This document shows positions 34,757-43,093 of a DNA stretch of 52,928 nt, piece after piece. The stretch comes from Candidatus Cloacimonadota bacterium (GTDB taxonomy: Bacteria; Cloacimonadota; Cloacimonadia; Cloacimonadales; TCS61). The notes under the pieces were generated by a model. The model ran no database searches. It had not been told where the DNA came from and was given only the letters and a program-made list of their open reading frames with translations. Position 1 is the first letter of the stretch. Each line of letters starts with the position of its first letter. The stretch lies in NCBI GenBank assembly GCA_021735645.1, contig JAIPGP010000015.1, positions 1-52,928 on the forward strand. The letters are read 5' to 3'. A program made the translations under genes and the position numbers.

Positions 34757-36220
34757 ATGATGTATAATAAAATTATTTTCCTGACTATTTTTCTGGCTGT
34801 ATTATTCACTGCTTTCGCCCAGAAAAATGATGATATGCTGGAATTAGAAGATATTATTGTAGTCGGTAAGAGCCAGGGTTTCACAGACAGCCTCAAAACT
34901 GTGCCGGAAAATTTAACTTATACCCGCAAAGCTGATTTGAGTGATTTTGCTTATATCCCGAAATTACAGACATTTTCCGTCACAAAAAACCATACTTCTG
35001 CCCTGCCTGTTGATCAGTTCCTCTGGCTTCTGGATGCCGGCAGTCAGTCTGTCATAAACTCCCGGCTATTATATAATTCTACAAAAAGCAGTCTTCTGAA
35101 ATTCCAGGCAGATTTTCATAACGAGCAAACCACTTCCGATTGGCGGAATAATGAGCTTTCATTTGCCTGGATGCCGCAGTTTTATCAGCATCAGGCAATC
35201 TTCTCCTACTATCGTGAGCTTTATGAATTTGATGAGAGCAGCACTATGATCAATACGGCTCAGGCAGCTGTGCCGGACTGGAAAATTGATCTGGCAGCAA
35301 AGGGCGCAGCAGAAATCAGTGCCAGATTGTCTTACACATTTCTGCAGCAGGATCTGGATGATGATACCGAAGTTACACGGAATTATGATGCCAGCCTGGG
35401 AATAAAATGGCAGAAGAACCGCCTGCTGGCAGGAGTTTCTGCTGATTTTCTGGCGGAGCAATTCATGACGCAGGCCTGGCTGGCAAAAAATGACCTGCTG
35501 CTGGATCAAATGGGATTGTGGCTGGCTACTGACCAGAAACAATTGGCTGTTTCACTCAAATACAGCCAGGCATTTAGTCTGGGACATGATTTCAGTCTTA
35601 TCCTCAAAAACGAACCTTATCAGGGAAAAAGTACTCTGCGTCAAGTCCTGGAAGATAATCACTATCTGGATATATCAAGTGATTTCCGGCAGGAAATTGT
35701 GCCAGCTAACAACTTTATCTGCTGGCAATATGAAAGCAACTTTCAGACTGCCCTGTGGCTAAATTCCAGATATATCCTGAACCGGATGAATTATGTGCAA
35801 TCCGAAGAATGGCCAGAACTTATTTATGAACCGGAATATCTGAATGTCTGGGAAAATGAGATAGCGCTTAGCATTAACTGGCAATGGAAGAACATGAGCT
35901 ATGAGCATCGGGCGGGATATCCGATTTATGATAAAGATATTAATTTTGCCCCTATCTTCACCTGTCGGAATGAAGTTAATTATCAATATAAAAAAATGAA
36001 GGCTGGCTTTTCATTAAAGTATAACACCGGACGTAAAGATACTGAGCAATCTTATCTGCCAGATGTGATGCTGATCAATATAAATCTGGGCTATCAGCTA
36101 ATGCCAAACTTGAGTTTCTCAGCAAAAGCTATTAATATTGCTGATTCGGACTACCGTGAATTTGATCTTCCTGCTGAAGATAAAATGAGCATTACAGGAG
36201 GATTTGAACTGAGTTTTTAA
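34757..36220 (+). CDS. Plug-less TonB-receptor-like outer-membrane barrel
   Basis: 487 residues. A signal peptide (NKIIFLTIFLAVLFTAFA) is followed by LEDIIVVGKS, a motif like the region just before the plug of TonB-dependent receptors, but no plug domain follows. The rest is amphipathic beta strands (LLKFQADFHNEQTTSDWRNNELSFAW and others) ending in SAKAINIADSDYREFD and a terminal Phe (GGFELSF), the usual sign of barrel insertion. At under 500 residues it is short for a TonB receptor. Starts 3 bases after the TPR gene. Probably works with the TPR protein; whether it transports or anchors is unknown. Confidence 0.78.
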   Translation: MMYNKIIFLTIFLAVLFTAFAQKNDDMLELEDIIVVGKSQGFTDSLKTVPENLTYTRKADLSDFAYIPKLQTFSVTKNHTSALPVDQFLWLLDAGSQSVINSRLLYNSTKSSLLKFQADFHNEQTTSDWRNNELSFAWMPQFYQHQAIFSYYRELYEFDESSTMINTAQAAVPDWKIDLAAKGAAEISARLSYTFLQQDLDDDTEVTRNYDASLGIKWQKNRLLAGVSADFLAEQFMTQAWLAKNDLLLDQMGLWLATDQKQLAVSLKYSQAFSLGHDFSLILKNEPYQGKSTLRQVLEDNHYLDISSDFRQEIVPANNFICWQYESNFQTALWLNSRYILNRMNYVQSEEWPELIYEPEYLNVWENEIALSINWQWKNMSYEHRAGYPIYDKDINFAPIFTCRNEVNYQYKKMKAGFSLKYNTGRKDTEQSYLPDVMLININLGYQLMPNLSFSAKAINIADSDYREFDLPAEDKMSITGGFELSF

Positions 36221-36275
36221 AGGGCTTTTTATCAGGGAGCAGATAAAAAGTACATCAATAATGAGAGGGTTTATT

Positions 36276-37184
36276 ATGAGGAAAAAGGTAAAACTCCGGG
36301 ATAATATCACTACTATTATGCTGGTGGAAGATGAAGAAATTAACCTGAGATTGATGGAGGGGATGCTGGGACATCTGGGGCACAGGCTCATTCTGGCACG
36401 TAACGGCAGAGAGGCTATCAAAAAATTTAATAAATTCCAGCCCGATATCGTGATACTAGATATCCTGATGCCAAGAATCTCCGGCATTGAAGTGCTGAAA
36501 GAGATCAGAAGCTCAGAAAGCGGCACGATTGTCATTATGGTCACTGCTTCTAATAAAGAAGAACATGCTATTGAATCTCTGCGGCTCGGAGCTAATAATT
36601 ATCTCAAAAAACCAGTGCATTATGACGATCTGGTGCCGCTTATTCATAAATATAATTCTACTATTCAAAAACGCACCATGGAAAAACTGGTGCTCAGCAA
36701 AATGGTCAGTAGAAAATTTGTTATGGAAATAGAAAATGACTTGCAGATCATTCCTAAAATTGCCCAGTATCTGGCAAATGAAACCAGTACTATATTTGAT
36801 AAAGATGAAATTGTCTCAGTGAATATCGCCCTGCTGGAACTGCTCGTGAATGCCTTTGAACACGGAAATCTGGGCATTTCTTACCAGGATAAATCCAAAG
36901 CTATTGCTGAAAAACGCCTCGAAAAACTCTATGCAGAAAGACTGGTTGACCCTCGTTTCTCCAATCGCAAAATTGTGATTGATTTCACCCTCGAAAAAGA
37001 TGCCTGCGAATGGATCATTACTGATGAAGGTGAGGGATTCCAAAGCCGGGAATATACCACTCTTAATGAAGATGATCGCGAAAATGAGCATGGCAGAGGT
37101 ATTTTCATCAGCAATTTCCATCTCGATGAACTGGAATACATCGGCAAAGGAAATAAAGTGAGAGCTCTTAAGAAAAAGAAATAA
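36276..37184 (+). CDS. Response regulator fused to RsbW-like ATPase domain
   Basis: 302 residues from the ATG at 36276 (GAGAGGG ahead), preferred to the ATG at 36261. Residues 12-130 are a receiver domain with acidic pair in VEDEE, phosphoacceptor Asp62 in ILDILMP and the conserved Lys in LKKP. Residues 150-300 are a GHKL ATPase of the RsbW/SpoIIAB anti-sigma type: ALLELLVNAFEHGNLG (N box), ITDEGEGF (G1) and HGRGIFI (G2). Such modules bind sigma or anti-sigma partners or act as kinases. As the only regulator near the giant histidine kinase, it is its likely target (inference). Confidence 0.88.
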   Translation: MRKKVKLRDNITTIMLVEDEEINLRLMEGMLGHLGHRLILARNGREAIKKFNKFQPDIVILDILMPRISGIEVLKEIRSSESGTIVIMVTASNKEEHAIESLRLGANNYLKKPVHYDDLVPLIHKYNSTIQKRTMEKLVLSKMVSRKFVMEIENDLQIIPKIAQYLANETSTIFDKDEIVSVNIALLELLVNAFEHGNLGISYQDKSKAIAEKRLEKLYAERLVDPRFSNRKIVIDFTLEKDACEWIITDEGEGFQSREYTTLNEDDRENEHGRGIFISNFHLDELEYIGKGNKVRALKKKK

Positions 37185-37262
37185 ACCCCAGATTTTTGGC
37201 TTGATATAAGCTGGAAATAGTCTTATCTTTTCCTCTGATATAATCATGTTTCTCTGTGATCA

Positions 37263-37307
37263 CAGTAAACGCAGTAAATGAAGTAAACACTGTAAACCAG
37301 GTTAACA
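37263..37307. repeat. Degenerate 9-bp tandem repeat (CAGTAAACG type)
   Basis: Five 9-base units: CAGTAAACG, CAGTAAATG, AAGTAAACA, CTGTAAACC, AGGTTAACA. The units share GTAAA at the same phase. It opens the gene-free stretch 37185-38103. Confidence 0.7.
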
Positions 37308-37502
37308 TGATAATCTTAGATCAATATGTCCACTGCTTGACACTAAGATTAGTTGCTTATTCTTTGTTCTCCACTTTCACTGCGTTCACAATCATGTTTT
37401 CGTTTCCTCATGTTGTCGCATTTCTTCACACTTCTCGCTGCTGGGAAGCAACCCCAATTTTTCTTTTTAGACATAGTACTTTCCCATTTTCACTCCTTCA
37501 CC

Positions 37503-37638
37503 TCAAACCCTCAAACCCTCTAACCCTCAAACCCTCAAACCCTCAAACCCTCAAACCCTCAAACCCTCTAACCCTCTAACCCTCTAACCCTCTAACCCTC
37601 TAACCCTCTAACCCTCTAACCCTCTAACCCTCTAACCC
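37503..37638. repeat. 8-bp tandem repeat, 17 units (TCAAACCC / TCTAACCC)
   Basis: Seventeen 8-base units: units 1-2 and 4-8 are TCAAACCC, while unit 3 and units 9-17 are TCTAACCC. Except for one unit, the two variants form separate blocks, showing slippage-driven homogenisation. It is telomere-like in look but internal to the window. Confidence 0.95.
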
Positions 37639-37840
37639 TTCCATGTCTAAAACACCCATAAAACGGAATTTTTATCCTTTACAAGAAAACCCGATATGGC
37701 GCAATATTGCACCAGGTTGGTTAAGTCCTTTATAATATCATATCAGTAAATAAGTTTTGGCAGTAAATAGGGTTATTTTGAATCTTGCATTCATGCCATC
37801 ACTGTTCACTATTCACTAATCACCAATCACTAATAAAAAA

Positions 37841-37869
37841 AATGTAAGGAATGTAAGGAAAATGTAAGG
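37841..37869. repeat. Short tandem repeat (AATGTAAGG)
   Basis: AATGTAAGG occurs at 37841-37849 and 37850-37858, then again after AA at 37861-37869. The bases just before it (ATTCACTAATCACCAATCACTAAT) are also a degenerate short repeat. Confidence 0.8.
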
Positions 37870-38024
37870 TCATAACTCCCTGTAATAAAATTAATTACAA
37901 CAAAAACTTACATTTTTGCCCTTTTTTGAAAATACATACCCCAATATTTAACTTTTTTAGAAAACAGTTTTCTTAAAACAACTTCAATCTCTTTGGCACA
38001 CTATAGCAAATCCTCTACCTCAAC

Positions 38025-38060
38025 TGTCCATAATGTCCATAATGTCCATTTTGTCCATAA
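38025..38060. repeat. 9-bp tandem repeat (TGTCCATAA), four units
   Basis: TGTCCATAA, TGTCCATAA, TGTCCATTT, TGTCCATAA. It has the same unit as 18097-18141, about 20 kb away. Each array lies about 3 to 45 bases beyond the stop codon of a minus-strand gene. The rest of 37185-38103 shows nothing else recognisable. Confidence 0.92.
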
Positions 38061-38103
38061 AGCACACTCAAACCAGATTAACTGATTAAAGCAGGAATAA
38101 AAA

Positions 38104-38838
38104 TTATCTCAGTGTTAGCATTGTAAATAAAGTGAGGAGGAGTGTTACCATGATTATTATCAGGTCTATGGTATGCAGTTTATTCTCATGCAGATAGGTG
38201 CGGGTGGGGTGGAGGCGGAAGGCTCTTAGCTCCAGGGAGATGGAGCGGTTTTGGATATTATGGATAGCATTTGCCAGGACAGGGATTAGGAGAGTTCTGA
38301 AAGCTTTCAGGCGTTGTTTGAGAGTAAGTTTTTTTAAAGAGATACTGCGGAGTGCGAGAGTTTCCATTTTATTATCAAAAATGCTTTTAAATACTGGCAG
38401 GAAATGGATGGTGGCTGCTACTATGAAGGCAATTTCGTAGGGGAACTTCCAGGCATTGAGAGCTATCAGATAGTCCTGAAAAGGATAATCCATCAGTAAC
38501 CCGGCAACCAGGATGATCAGAAAGAAGCGAAGTGAGGAGGCAAGGGCATAATTTATTCCTATATCAGTGATTCGCAGGATACTATACTCAAATATGACAT
38601 TTCCAGTACGTCTAAATAGCAATTGAAAGATGAATATCACCAGGATGATCCTGCCGATACTTGACAGGCGGTGAAGCAGTTTTTGCCGTGCTTTGGCAGA
38701 AGGTCGCAGGATAAAAAGCAGTGCTATTGTAACAGCCAGCAAAACAATTTGCACCAGTGGTTGTTGATATATAACTGAGATACCCGTAAGGCAGATAACA
38801 ATAACAAGAATTGTACGGAGATTAATTTTGAATGACAT
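38104..38838 (-). CDS. ECF transporter T component (EcfT/CbiQ family)
   Basis: 244 residues: five or six membrane helices and a long cytosolic loop with the coupling motif SLELRAFRL near residues 202-210, matching the Ala-Arg-type motifs by which EcfT grips the ATPases. It also has the conserved FIVAATIHFLPVF segment. In ECF transporters T links the two ATPases to the substrate-binding S component in the inner membrane. It is the last gene of the operon, 4 bases after the TonB-receptor gene. S, A and A' are all in the same run, so this is a dedicated (group I) system. Confidence 0.85.
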   Translation of the reverse strand: MSFKINLRTILVIVICLTGISVIYQQPLVQIVLLAVTIALLFILRPSAKARQKLLHRLSSIGRIILVIFIFQLLFRRTGNVIFEYSILRITDIGINYALASSLRFFLIILVAGLLMDYPFQDYLIALNAWKFPYEIAFIVAATIHFLPVFKSIFDNKMETLALRSISLKKLTLKQRLKAFRTLLIPVLANAIHNIQNRSISLELRAFRLHPTRTYLHENKLHTIDLIIIMVTLLLTLFTMLTLR

Positions 38839-38842
38839 ACAA

Positions 38843-40753
38843 TTATATACTGGCTTCCAGCGTCAGGATAATATCTCTACCGGGTTGCGGGTAGCCATAT
38901 TTTTCCTGATAGTTCTGGTCAAAGACGTTTTCTATACCGAGTTTAATCTTGAAATGGGAGAATGATTTATTCAAGTAGAAATTATTCAGCCAGTAGGAGG
39001 GTAGGATTTCATCTTCGCTGTGAGAAATATCATGCCAGGAAGCTTCATATACGAAGAAGATGTCATAGGGCAACATTACCTTTTCAGTAATATTAACAAT
39101 ATTCTGAGGGTTTTCATAAAGCGGTCTATCACTATCCTTTGTATATTGCAAATAGCGATACTGGATAACATATTCCCAGAGAAATTTACATTTAAAGGCA
39201 GCTTCCAGTCCATAACTATTCACCTGATCAATATTTTCATATTGGGATGATTGAGTATAATATACTTTTTCGACCAGATTTTCTATGGCATTATAAAATA
39301 CAGCAACATTCAGGTTTCCGGCAAGTGAACCGGCTGTGAAGGGCTGCAGTGTAGAAATTTCATATTTCCAGGCACTTTCTTCTTTCAGGTCAGGATTCCC
39401 GGAAGAAGAAGAAAAGAGTTCATGTAATCCAGGATAATTAACGTTGTTAGAAACCGCCAGGTTATACTGAGCAAAGCGTTCTGATTCGTAAAACAGTCCT
39501 GCCGAGGGTTCAAGGTGGTATATCCAGTTATTACGGTGGTTTTGATGAAAGATAGAGAAACCGGAGCCGGCAGAAAGCGTGAATTTATTCAGCCTGAATT
39601 CCATCTGGCAAAAGGGGTTTTGCAGTAATTGCCAGTTAGAAGTCCAATCCTTATATTCATCGTTATCTTTTCTATTAAATGATTGATATTCGGCACGGTA
39701 GCCGGCTATGAGGTCGTAATTATTCATTTTGAGGGTAAATTTATTAATAGTGCCGAAATTATAGCTAAGCAGTCTGGAATTGAGATCAAGATCAGTATCA
39801 TCAGGTTGTCTGTAGGTATGATAAATATCATCATAGCCATCAAAGTACAGGTTCATATTCAAGGTTTTATTCCAGTCCATCTGCAGATCGTTTTGCATAC
39901 TGAACTGATACCTTTTCCAGTCTACAAATTTACGGAAAATATCCGAAGGATAGCTGGGATTATAAAATTCATTGGTAGCTACTGGTATTTGTTTTTCATC
40001 CATCCAGGTATAAGAAGCGGAGAGACCAACACGGTGCAAATCAGAGAAATCGTAATTTAAACGTCCCTGCAGGTCATACTGTCTTTGGGCTGAATGGTCT
40101 CTGATACCGCCGTTTTCCAGAGTGACGGGGACAAAATCCTCCGAGAGCGGGAAGCCAATGGTATTATATCTGGCAAAAGAGAGCAGGTAATCCCAGTTCG
40201 TGAATTTATGAGATGAAGAGAGCTGGAAGCGGTTGGTGTTATTGCGTTGAATTTGTAAAACACCTTTCAGCCAGGTTGAATTATCAGGAGCAGCAGAAAC
40301 GATATTTACTACTCCACCCATAGTATTACTACCATAGAGTGCAGACGCCGGACCCTTGATAACCTGAATTTCCTTAATTTCCGAGACTGGCAGTGTGCTC
40401 AAATCAACGGCATCAAAATAACCTCCGCCTATCGGTCTGCCATCGATCATGATCATCACATCTTCTTTGGCAAAGCCACGAATACTAAGATCTGACCCGC
40501 TTTTACCTCCCTTGCTGATATTAATACCGGGTAGATCAGTGACTACATCAGCCATATTTGTAGCGCTGTTGATAGTGCGGTCATCTATGATCTTGATGTC
40601 TATTTTTCCTATTGCCTGAGTAGGTTTCTCAGCTGTAATACTTGCCCCTTCCAGGATATATTTGGGTTCCGGATGTGTTTTCAGGCTGTCAGGTTCGGTC
40701 GCTAACAGGTTGCAGGAATATATAATTACCAGGGTCAATAATATTTTTCTCAT
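38843..40753 (-). CDS. TonB-dependent outer-membrane receptor
   Basis: 636 residues, close to BtuB size. A signal peptide is followed by a plug domain (about 35-160) with NMADVVTDLPGINISKGGKSGSDLSIRGF, VMIMIDGRPIGGGYFDAVDL, IKEIQVIKGPASALYGSNTMGGVVNIVS, all hallmark segments, then a 22-strand type barrel with PGLHELFSSSSGNPDLKEESAWKYE and a C-terminal IENVFDQNYQEKYGYPQPGR. GAGGAAAGA precedes the ATG. It overlaps the preceding ATPase gene by 4 bases. TonB-driven import of a scarce, large nutrient (cofactor, corrinoid, haem or metal chelate) is expected; the substrate is not readable. Confidence 0.93.
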   Translation of the reverse strand: MRKILLTLVIIYSCNLLATEPDSLKTHPEPKYILEGASITAEKPTQAIGKIDIKIIDDRTINSATNMADVVTDLPGINISKGGKSGSDLSIRGFAKEDVMIMIDGRPIGGGYFDAVDLSTLPVSEIKEIQVIKGPASALYGSNTMGGVVNIVSAAPDNSTWLKGVLQIQRNNTNRFQLSSSHKFTNWDYLLSFARYNTIGFPLSEDFVPVTLENGGIRDHSAQRQYDLQGRLNYDFSDLHRVGLSASYTWMDEKQIPVATNEFYNPSYPSDIFRKFVDWKRYQFSMQNDLQMDWNKTLNMNLYFDGYDDIYHTYRQPDDTDLDLNSRLLSYNFGTINKFTLKMNNYDLIAGYRAEYQSFNRKDNDEYKDWTSNWQLLQNPFCQMEFRLNKFTLSAGSGFSIFHQNHRNNWIYHLEPSAGLFYESERFAQYNLAVSNNVNYPGLHELFSSSSGNPDLKEESAWKYEISTLQPFTAGSLAGNLNVAVFYNAIENLVEKVYYTQSSQYENIDQVNSYGLEAAFKCKFLWEYVIQYRYLQYTKDSDRPLYENPQNIVNITEKVMLPYDIFFVYEASWHDISHSEDEILPSYWLNNFYLNKSFSHFKIKLGIENVFDQNYQEKYGYPQPGRDIILTLEASI

Positions 40754-41406
40754 TCTTTCCTCAAAATTATGGACTTATTCCTAATTTCATATATTTTATC
40801 TGAGATATCAGCAAAGAGATCATATCTGTGAGAAATGATCAATATTCCCCTATGTCTGCTTTGCTCAGCTATCAGGTTTTTTAATTTAATTTGCCGAATA
40901 ATATCCAGTCCCGAGGCAGGTTCATCCAGCAGCCAGACTTTCTGGCGGTTCAAAAGAAGTGCAGCCAGTACAGCACGTTGACGCTGACCTTCAGAAAGTT
41001 CCCAGACGGGTTTATCCTGGAGATCCAGCAGGTCAAAATAATTCAGAGCAACTTCAATAGCTGCTTCATCTGGCTCATTTAATTCAAAACCTGCCTGCCA
41101 GATCACCAGATCAAGCATGGAAGTGGCAGCCAGAAGATTCAAAGATGAAGATTGTTTAAGATAAGTGATCTCGGAAGCTATGGAAATAGTATCAGCAGTA
41201 GATATCTCCAGATCATTGAAAAGCAGATTGCCGCTATATCCTGATTGCAAAGCAAGAAGTAATCGGCAGAATGTAGATTTCCCAGACCCATTTTCTCCGC
41301 TGAGCAAAGTTACTCCACTCAGGGAGATATCAAGATCAATATTCCGGAAAATATCCTTTTCCGGGAAAGAAAATGAGAAGTTTTGCAGGCGGATCAGATC
41401 TTTCAT
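40750..41406 (-). CDS. ECF transporter ATP-binding subunit A
   Basis: 218 residues, a single ABC ATPase domain. Walker A is SGENGSGKST, signature LSEGQRQRAVLAALLL, Walker B VWLLDEPASGLD, and the switch His is in ILIISHRYD. It pairs with the ATPase encoded just upstream and drives the T and S components. Overlaps both neighbours by 4 bases. Confidence 0.9.
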   Translation of the reverse strand: MKDLIRLQNFSFSFPEKDIFRNIDLDISLSGVTLLSGENGSGKSTFCRLLLALQSGYSGNLLFNDLEISTADTISIASEITYLKQSSSLNLLAATSMLDLVIWQAGFELNEPDEAAIEVALNYFDLLDLQDKPVWELSEGQRQRAVLAALLLNRQKVWLLDEPASGLDIIRQIKLKNLIAEQSRHRGILIISHRYDLFADISDKIYEIRNKSIILRKE

Positions 41407-42059
41407 GTTTTGCTCAGGTTTATAACGTATTCTGCCAGCTCAATCAGTCTGGAATGATGGTCTGCAATAATCACTGCCTTTCCTGAAGCGGCATATTCCC
41501 TGATCAATTTGATCACTGCTGCTAATTTAACTTCATCAAGACCACTGGATATCTCATCGAGTAAGAGGATTGCAGGCTGAAGAGTATGAATAGCAGCTAA
41601 AGCCACCAGTTTCTGCTGACCGAAGGAAAGCTTATCAGTATCAGCAAATCTTAGGGGATAAATATTCAGCAATCTGAGTGCTTGATCGATCCGCTGCTCA
41701 ATTTCTGGTACGCTAAGGCACAGGTTTTCTGGTGCAAAAGCGAGTTCCTGCTCTACTGTGGGAAAAAATATCTGGTCTTCCGGCTGCTGCATCACCAGTG
41801 AGATTATAGTAGAAAGTTGTGACAGATCAGCATTTTTATGGTTAATTCCTGCCAGACTAATATTTCCTGCTATCTCACCCTGCCTGTGCCGTGGAATTAT
41901 GCCAGCCAGCAGATAAAGCAGAGAGGTTTTTCCTGAACCGTTATTTCCAGAAATAGCCATTATTTGCCCTGCTGAAAGGGAAAAATTTAGCCCCGAAAAC
42001 AGCCAGTCCTCTTGATCAGGATATCTAAAACTAAGGTCTTCCACCTGCAGAAGTTTCAT
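41403..42059 (-). CDS. ECF transporter ATP-binding subunit A'
   Basis: 218 residues, the second ABC ATPase. Walker A is SGNNGSGKTS, signature LSFGQQKLVALAA, Walker B ILLLDEISSGLD, then VIIADHHSRLIE with the switch His. The signature and the D-E-I-S-S-G-L-D form are typical of EcfA-type ATPases rather than of ABC exporters. The gene starts 4 bases inside the gene before it. Confidence 0.9.
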   Translation of the reverse strand: MKLLQVEDLSFRYPDQEDWLFSGLNFSLSAGQIMAISGNNGSGKTSLLYLLAGIIPRHRQGEIAGNISLAGINHKNADLSQLSTIISLVMQQPEDQIFFPTVEQELAFAPENLCLSVPEIEQRIDQALRLLNIYPLRFADTDKLSFGQQKLVALAAIHTLQPAILLLDEISSGLDEVKLAAVIKLIREYAASGKAVIIADHHSRLIELAEYVINLSKT

Positions 42060-42472
42060 TTTAATTCAATCTGAGTAATGTATTTAAGCCATCTCTGATG
42101 AAAATCATCTGTGGGAATGATCAATCTCAGGTATGACTCTTCACCATTACTGATCATTGATAAATAAAGCGAATCAAGTTCCTCTTTATCAATAGTAAGC
42201 TGGGCATTATCGCGGGAAATAAATGTCAGTTTTGCCCATTTTTGCTCAGTTTTCAAGAAATATGAAACCGGTACAACCTGCTCAGATTTCCCCTGCCCGA
42301 TTGGTAAAACCTGTATTTCATCTGCCGGAAAACTGCTTATTTCTATCTTCTCCTGGTTAGGCAGAATGATGGTCAATAATACTTCAGGAGCCGCTTTATC
42401 ACGATTAATTAGCCAGACAAGACCAAACATCACAATGACTAATGCAAAAAGAATAATGAGTATATTTTTCAT
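42056..42472 (-). CDS. Small membrane-anchored protein of the uptake operon
   Basis: 138 residues. A single N-terminal membrane helix (NILIILFALVIVMFGLVWLI) is followed by an exported domain. Its end, EESYLRLIIPTDDFHQRWLKYITQIEL, resembles the final part of the sulfite-oxidase/molybdopterin-binding fold, where R/L-hydrophobic-IP leads to W-hydrophobic-x-x-I. The same ending is seen in the 43094 protein. No catalytic Cys is visible, so it may be a binding module. Role in the operon unknown. Confidence 0.65.
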   Translation of the reverse strand: MKNILIILFALVIVMFGLVWLINRDKAAPEVLLTIILPNQEKIEISSFPADEIQVLPIGQGKSEQVVPVSYFLKTEQKWAKLTFISRDNAQLTIDKEELDSLYLSMISNGEESYLRLIIPTDDFHQRWLKYITQIELK

Positions 42473-43089
42473 GGTTTCTCTTGAGAAAGTTTTTTTATCT
42501 GTTTAGCATCATACCAGAACATGCAGCCATCAAAACGAAATTTATCAAACTCAAAGGATGTCTGCACTTCAGTATCGTCACTAAAAACTATTGTCATTAC
42601 CCCTGAAAGGTCATTATTTTTCAATTCTTCACCCTTCTTATACTTCTCTACCTGATAGCCGTTTTTGGCAGAAGTGGCAAGATAATTGAAGTCCTTCATT
42701 ATCCAGGTGAAAGGAGTATATATTTGCGGATAATTGATTATATTATCCACTTCAAGCTGAATATCCCAGGGATTTTGCCACAGGGCAATTTCCGTCAAAT
42801 CCTTGATGTTGCACACTGGCGGCAGACTGGTGCTCACAGAACTCCATCCGGGATCATCATAATGCAAAAGTATCAGCTCAAAGGCAGATTTTTCGATCAA
42901 GGCAGCAGTTCCATCGGAGCCGATTAAAAGCGCTGCATCTGCCCTGATACCCTTATCAGTCAGTAGTTCAGCAAAACATCCCCTGGTTTCGATTACTTCT
43001 GGTGAAATATTACCGCTCAAGGGCAAAGGATTAGATATCAGCAGCAAATTACTGCCTAGAACGAGGATTATTAGATAGTATTTTATCAT
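42469..43089 (-). CDS. Exported protein of the uptake operon
   Basis: 206 residues with an N-terminal signal (YYLIILVLGSNLLLISNPLPL). The middle, LLIGSDGTAALIEKSAFELILLHYDDPGWSSVS, has the G-S-D-G pattern seen in molybdopterin-fold and related binding domains. It ends in a Lys/Gln-rich tail. Three cysteines are spread through the mature part. No family recognised with confidence. Overlaps the next gene by 4 bases. Confidence 0.6.
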   Translation of the reverse strand: MIKYYLIILVLGSNLLLISNPLPLSGNISPEVIETRGCFAELLTDKGIRADAALLIGSDGTAALIEKSAFELILLHYDDPGWSSVSTSLPPVCNIKDLTEIALWQNPWDIQLEVDNIINYPQIYTPFTWIMKDFNYLATSAKNGYQVEKYKKGEELKNNDLSGVMTIVFSDDTEVQTSFEFDKFRFDGCMFWYDAKQIKKLSQEKP

Positions 43090-43093
43090 CTTT

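Noticed and set aside
37256-37579. Open frame across the 37263 and 37503 tandem repeats
   Set aside because: Its peptide is a product of the repeats (NAVNEVNTVNQVN, then LKPSNPLTLKPSN); no ribosome site or domain.
37503-37638. Possible CRISPR array
   Set aside because: Units of 8 bases directly abut; no spacers and no cas genes anywhere in the window.
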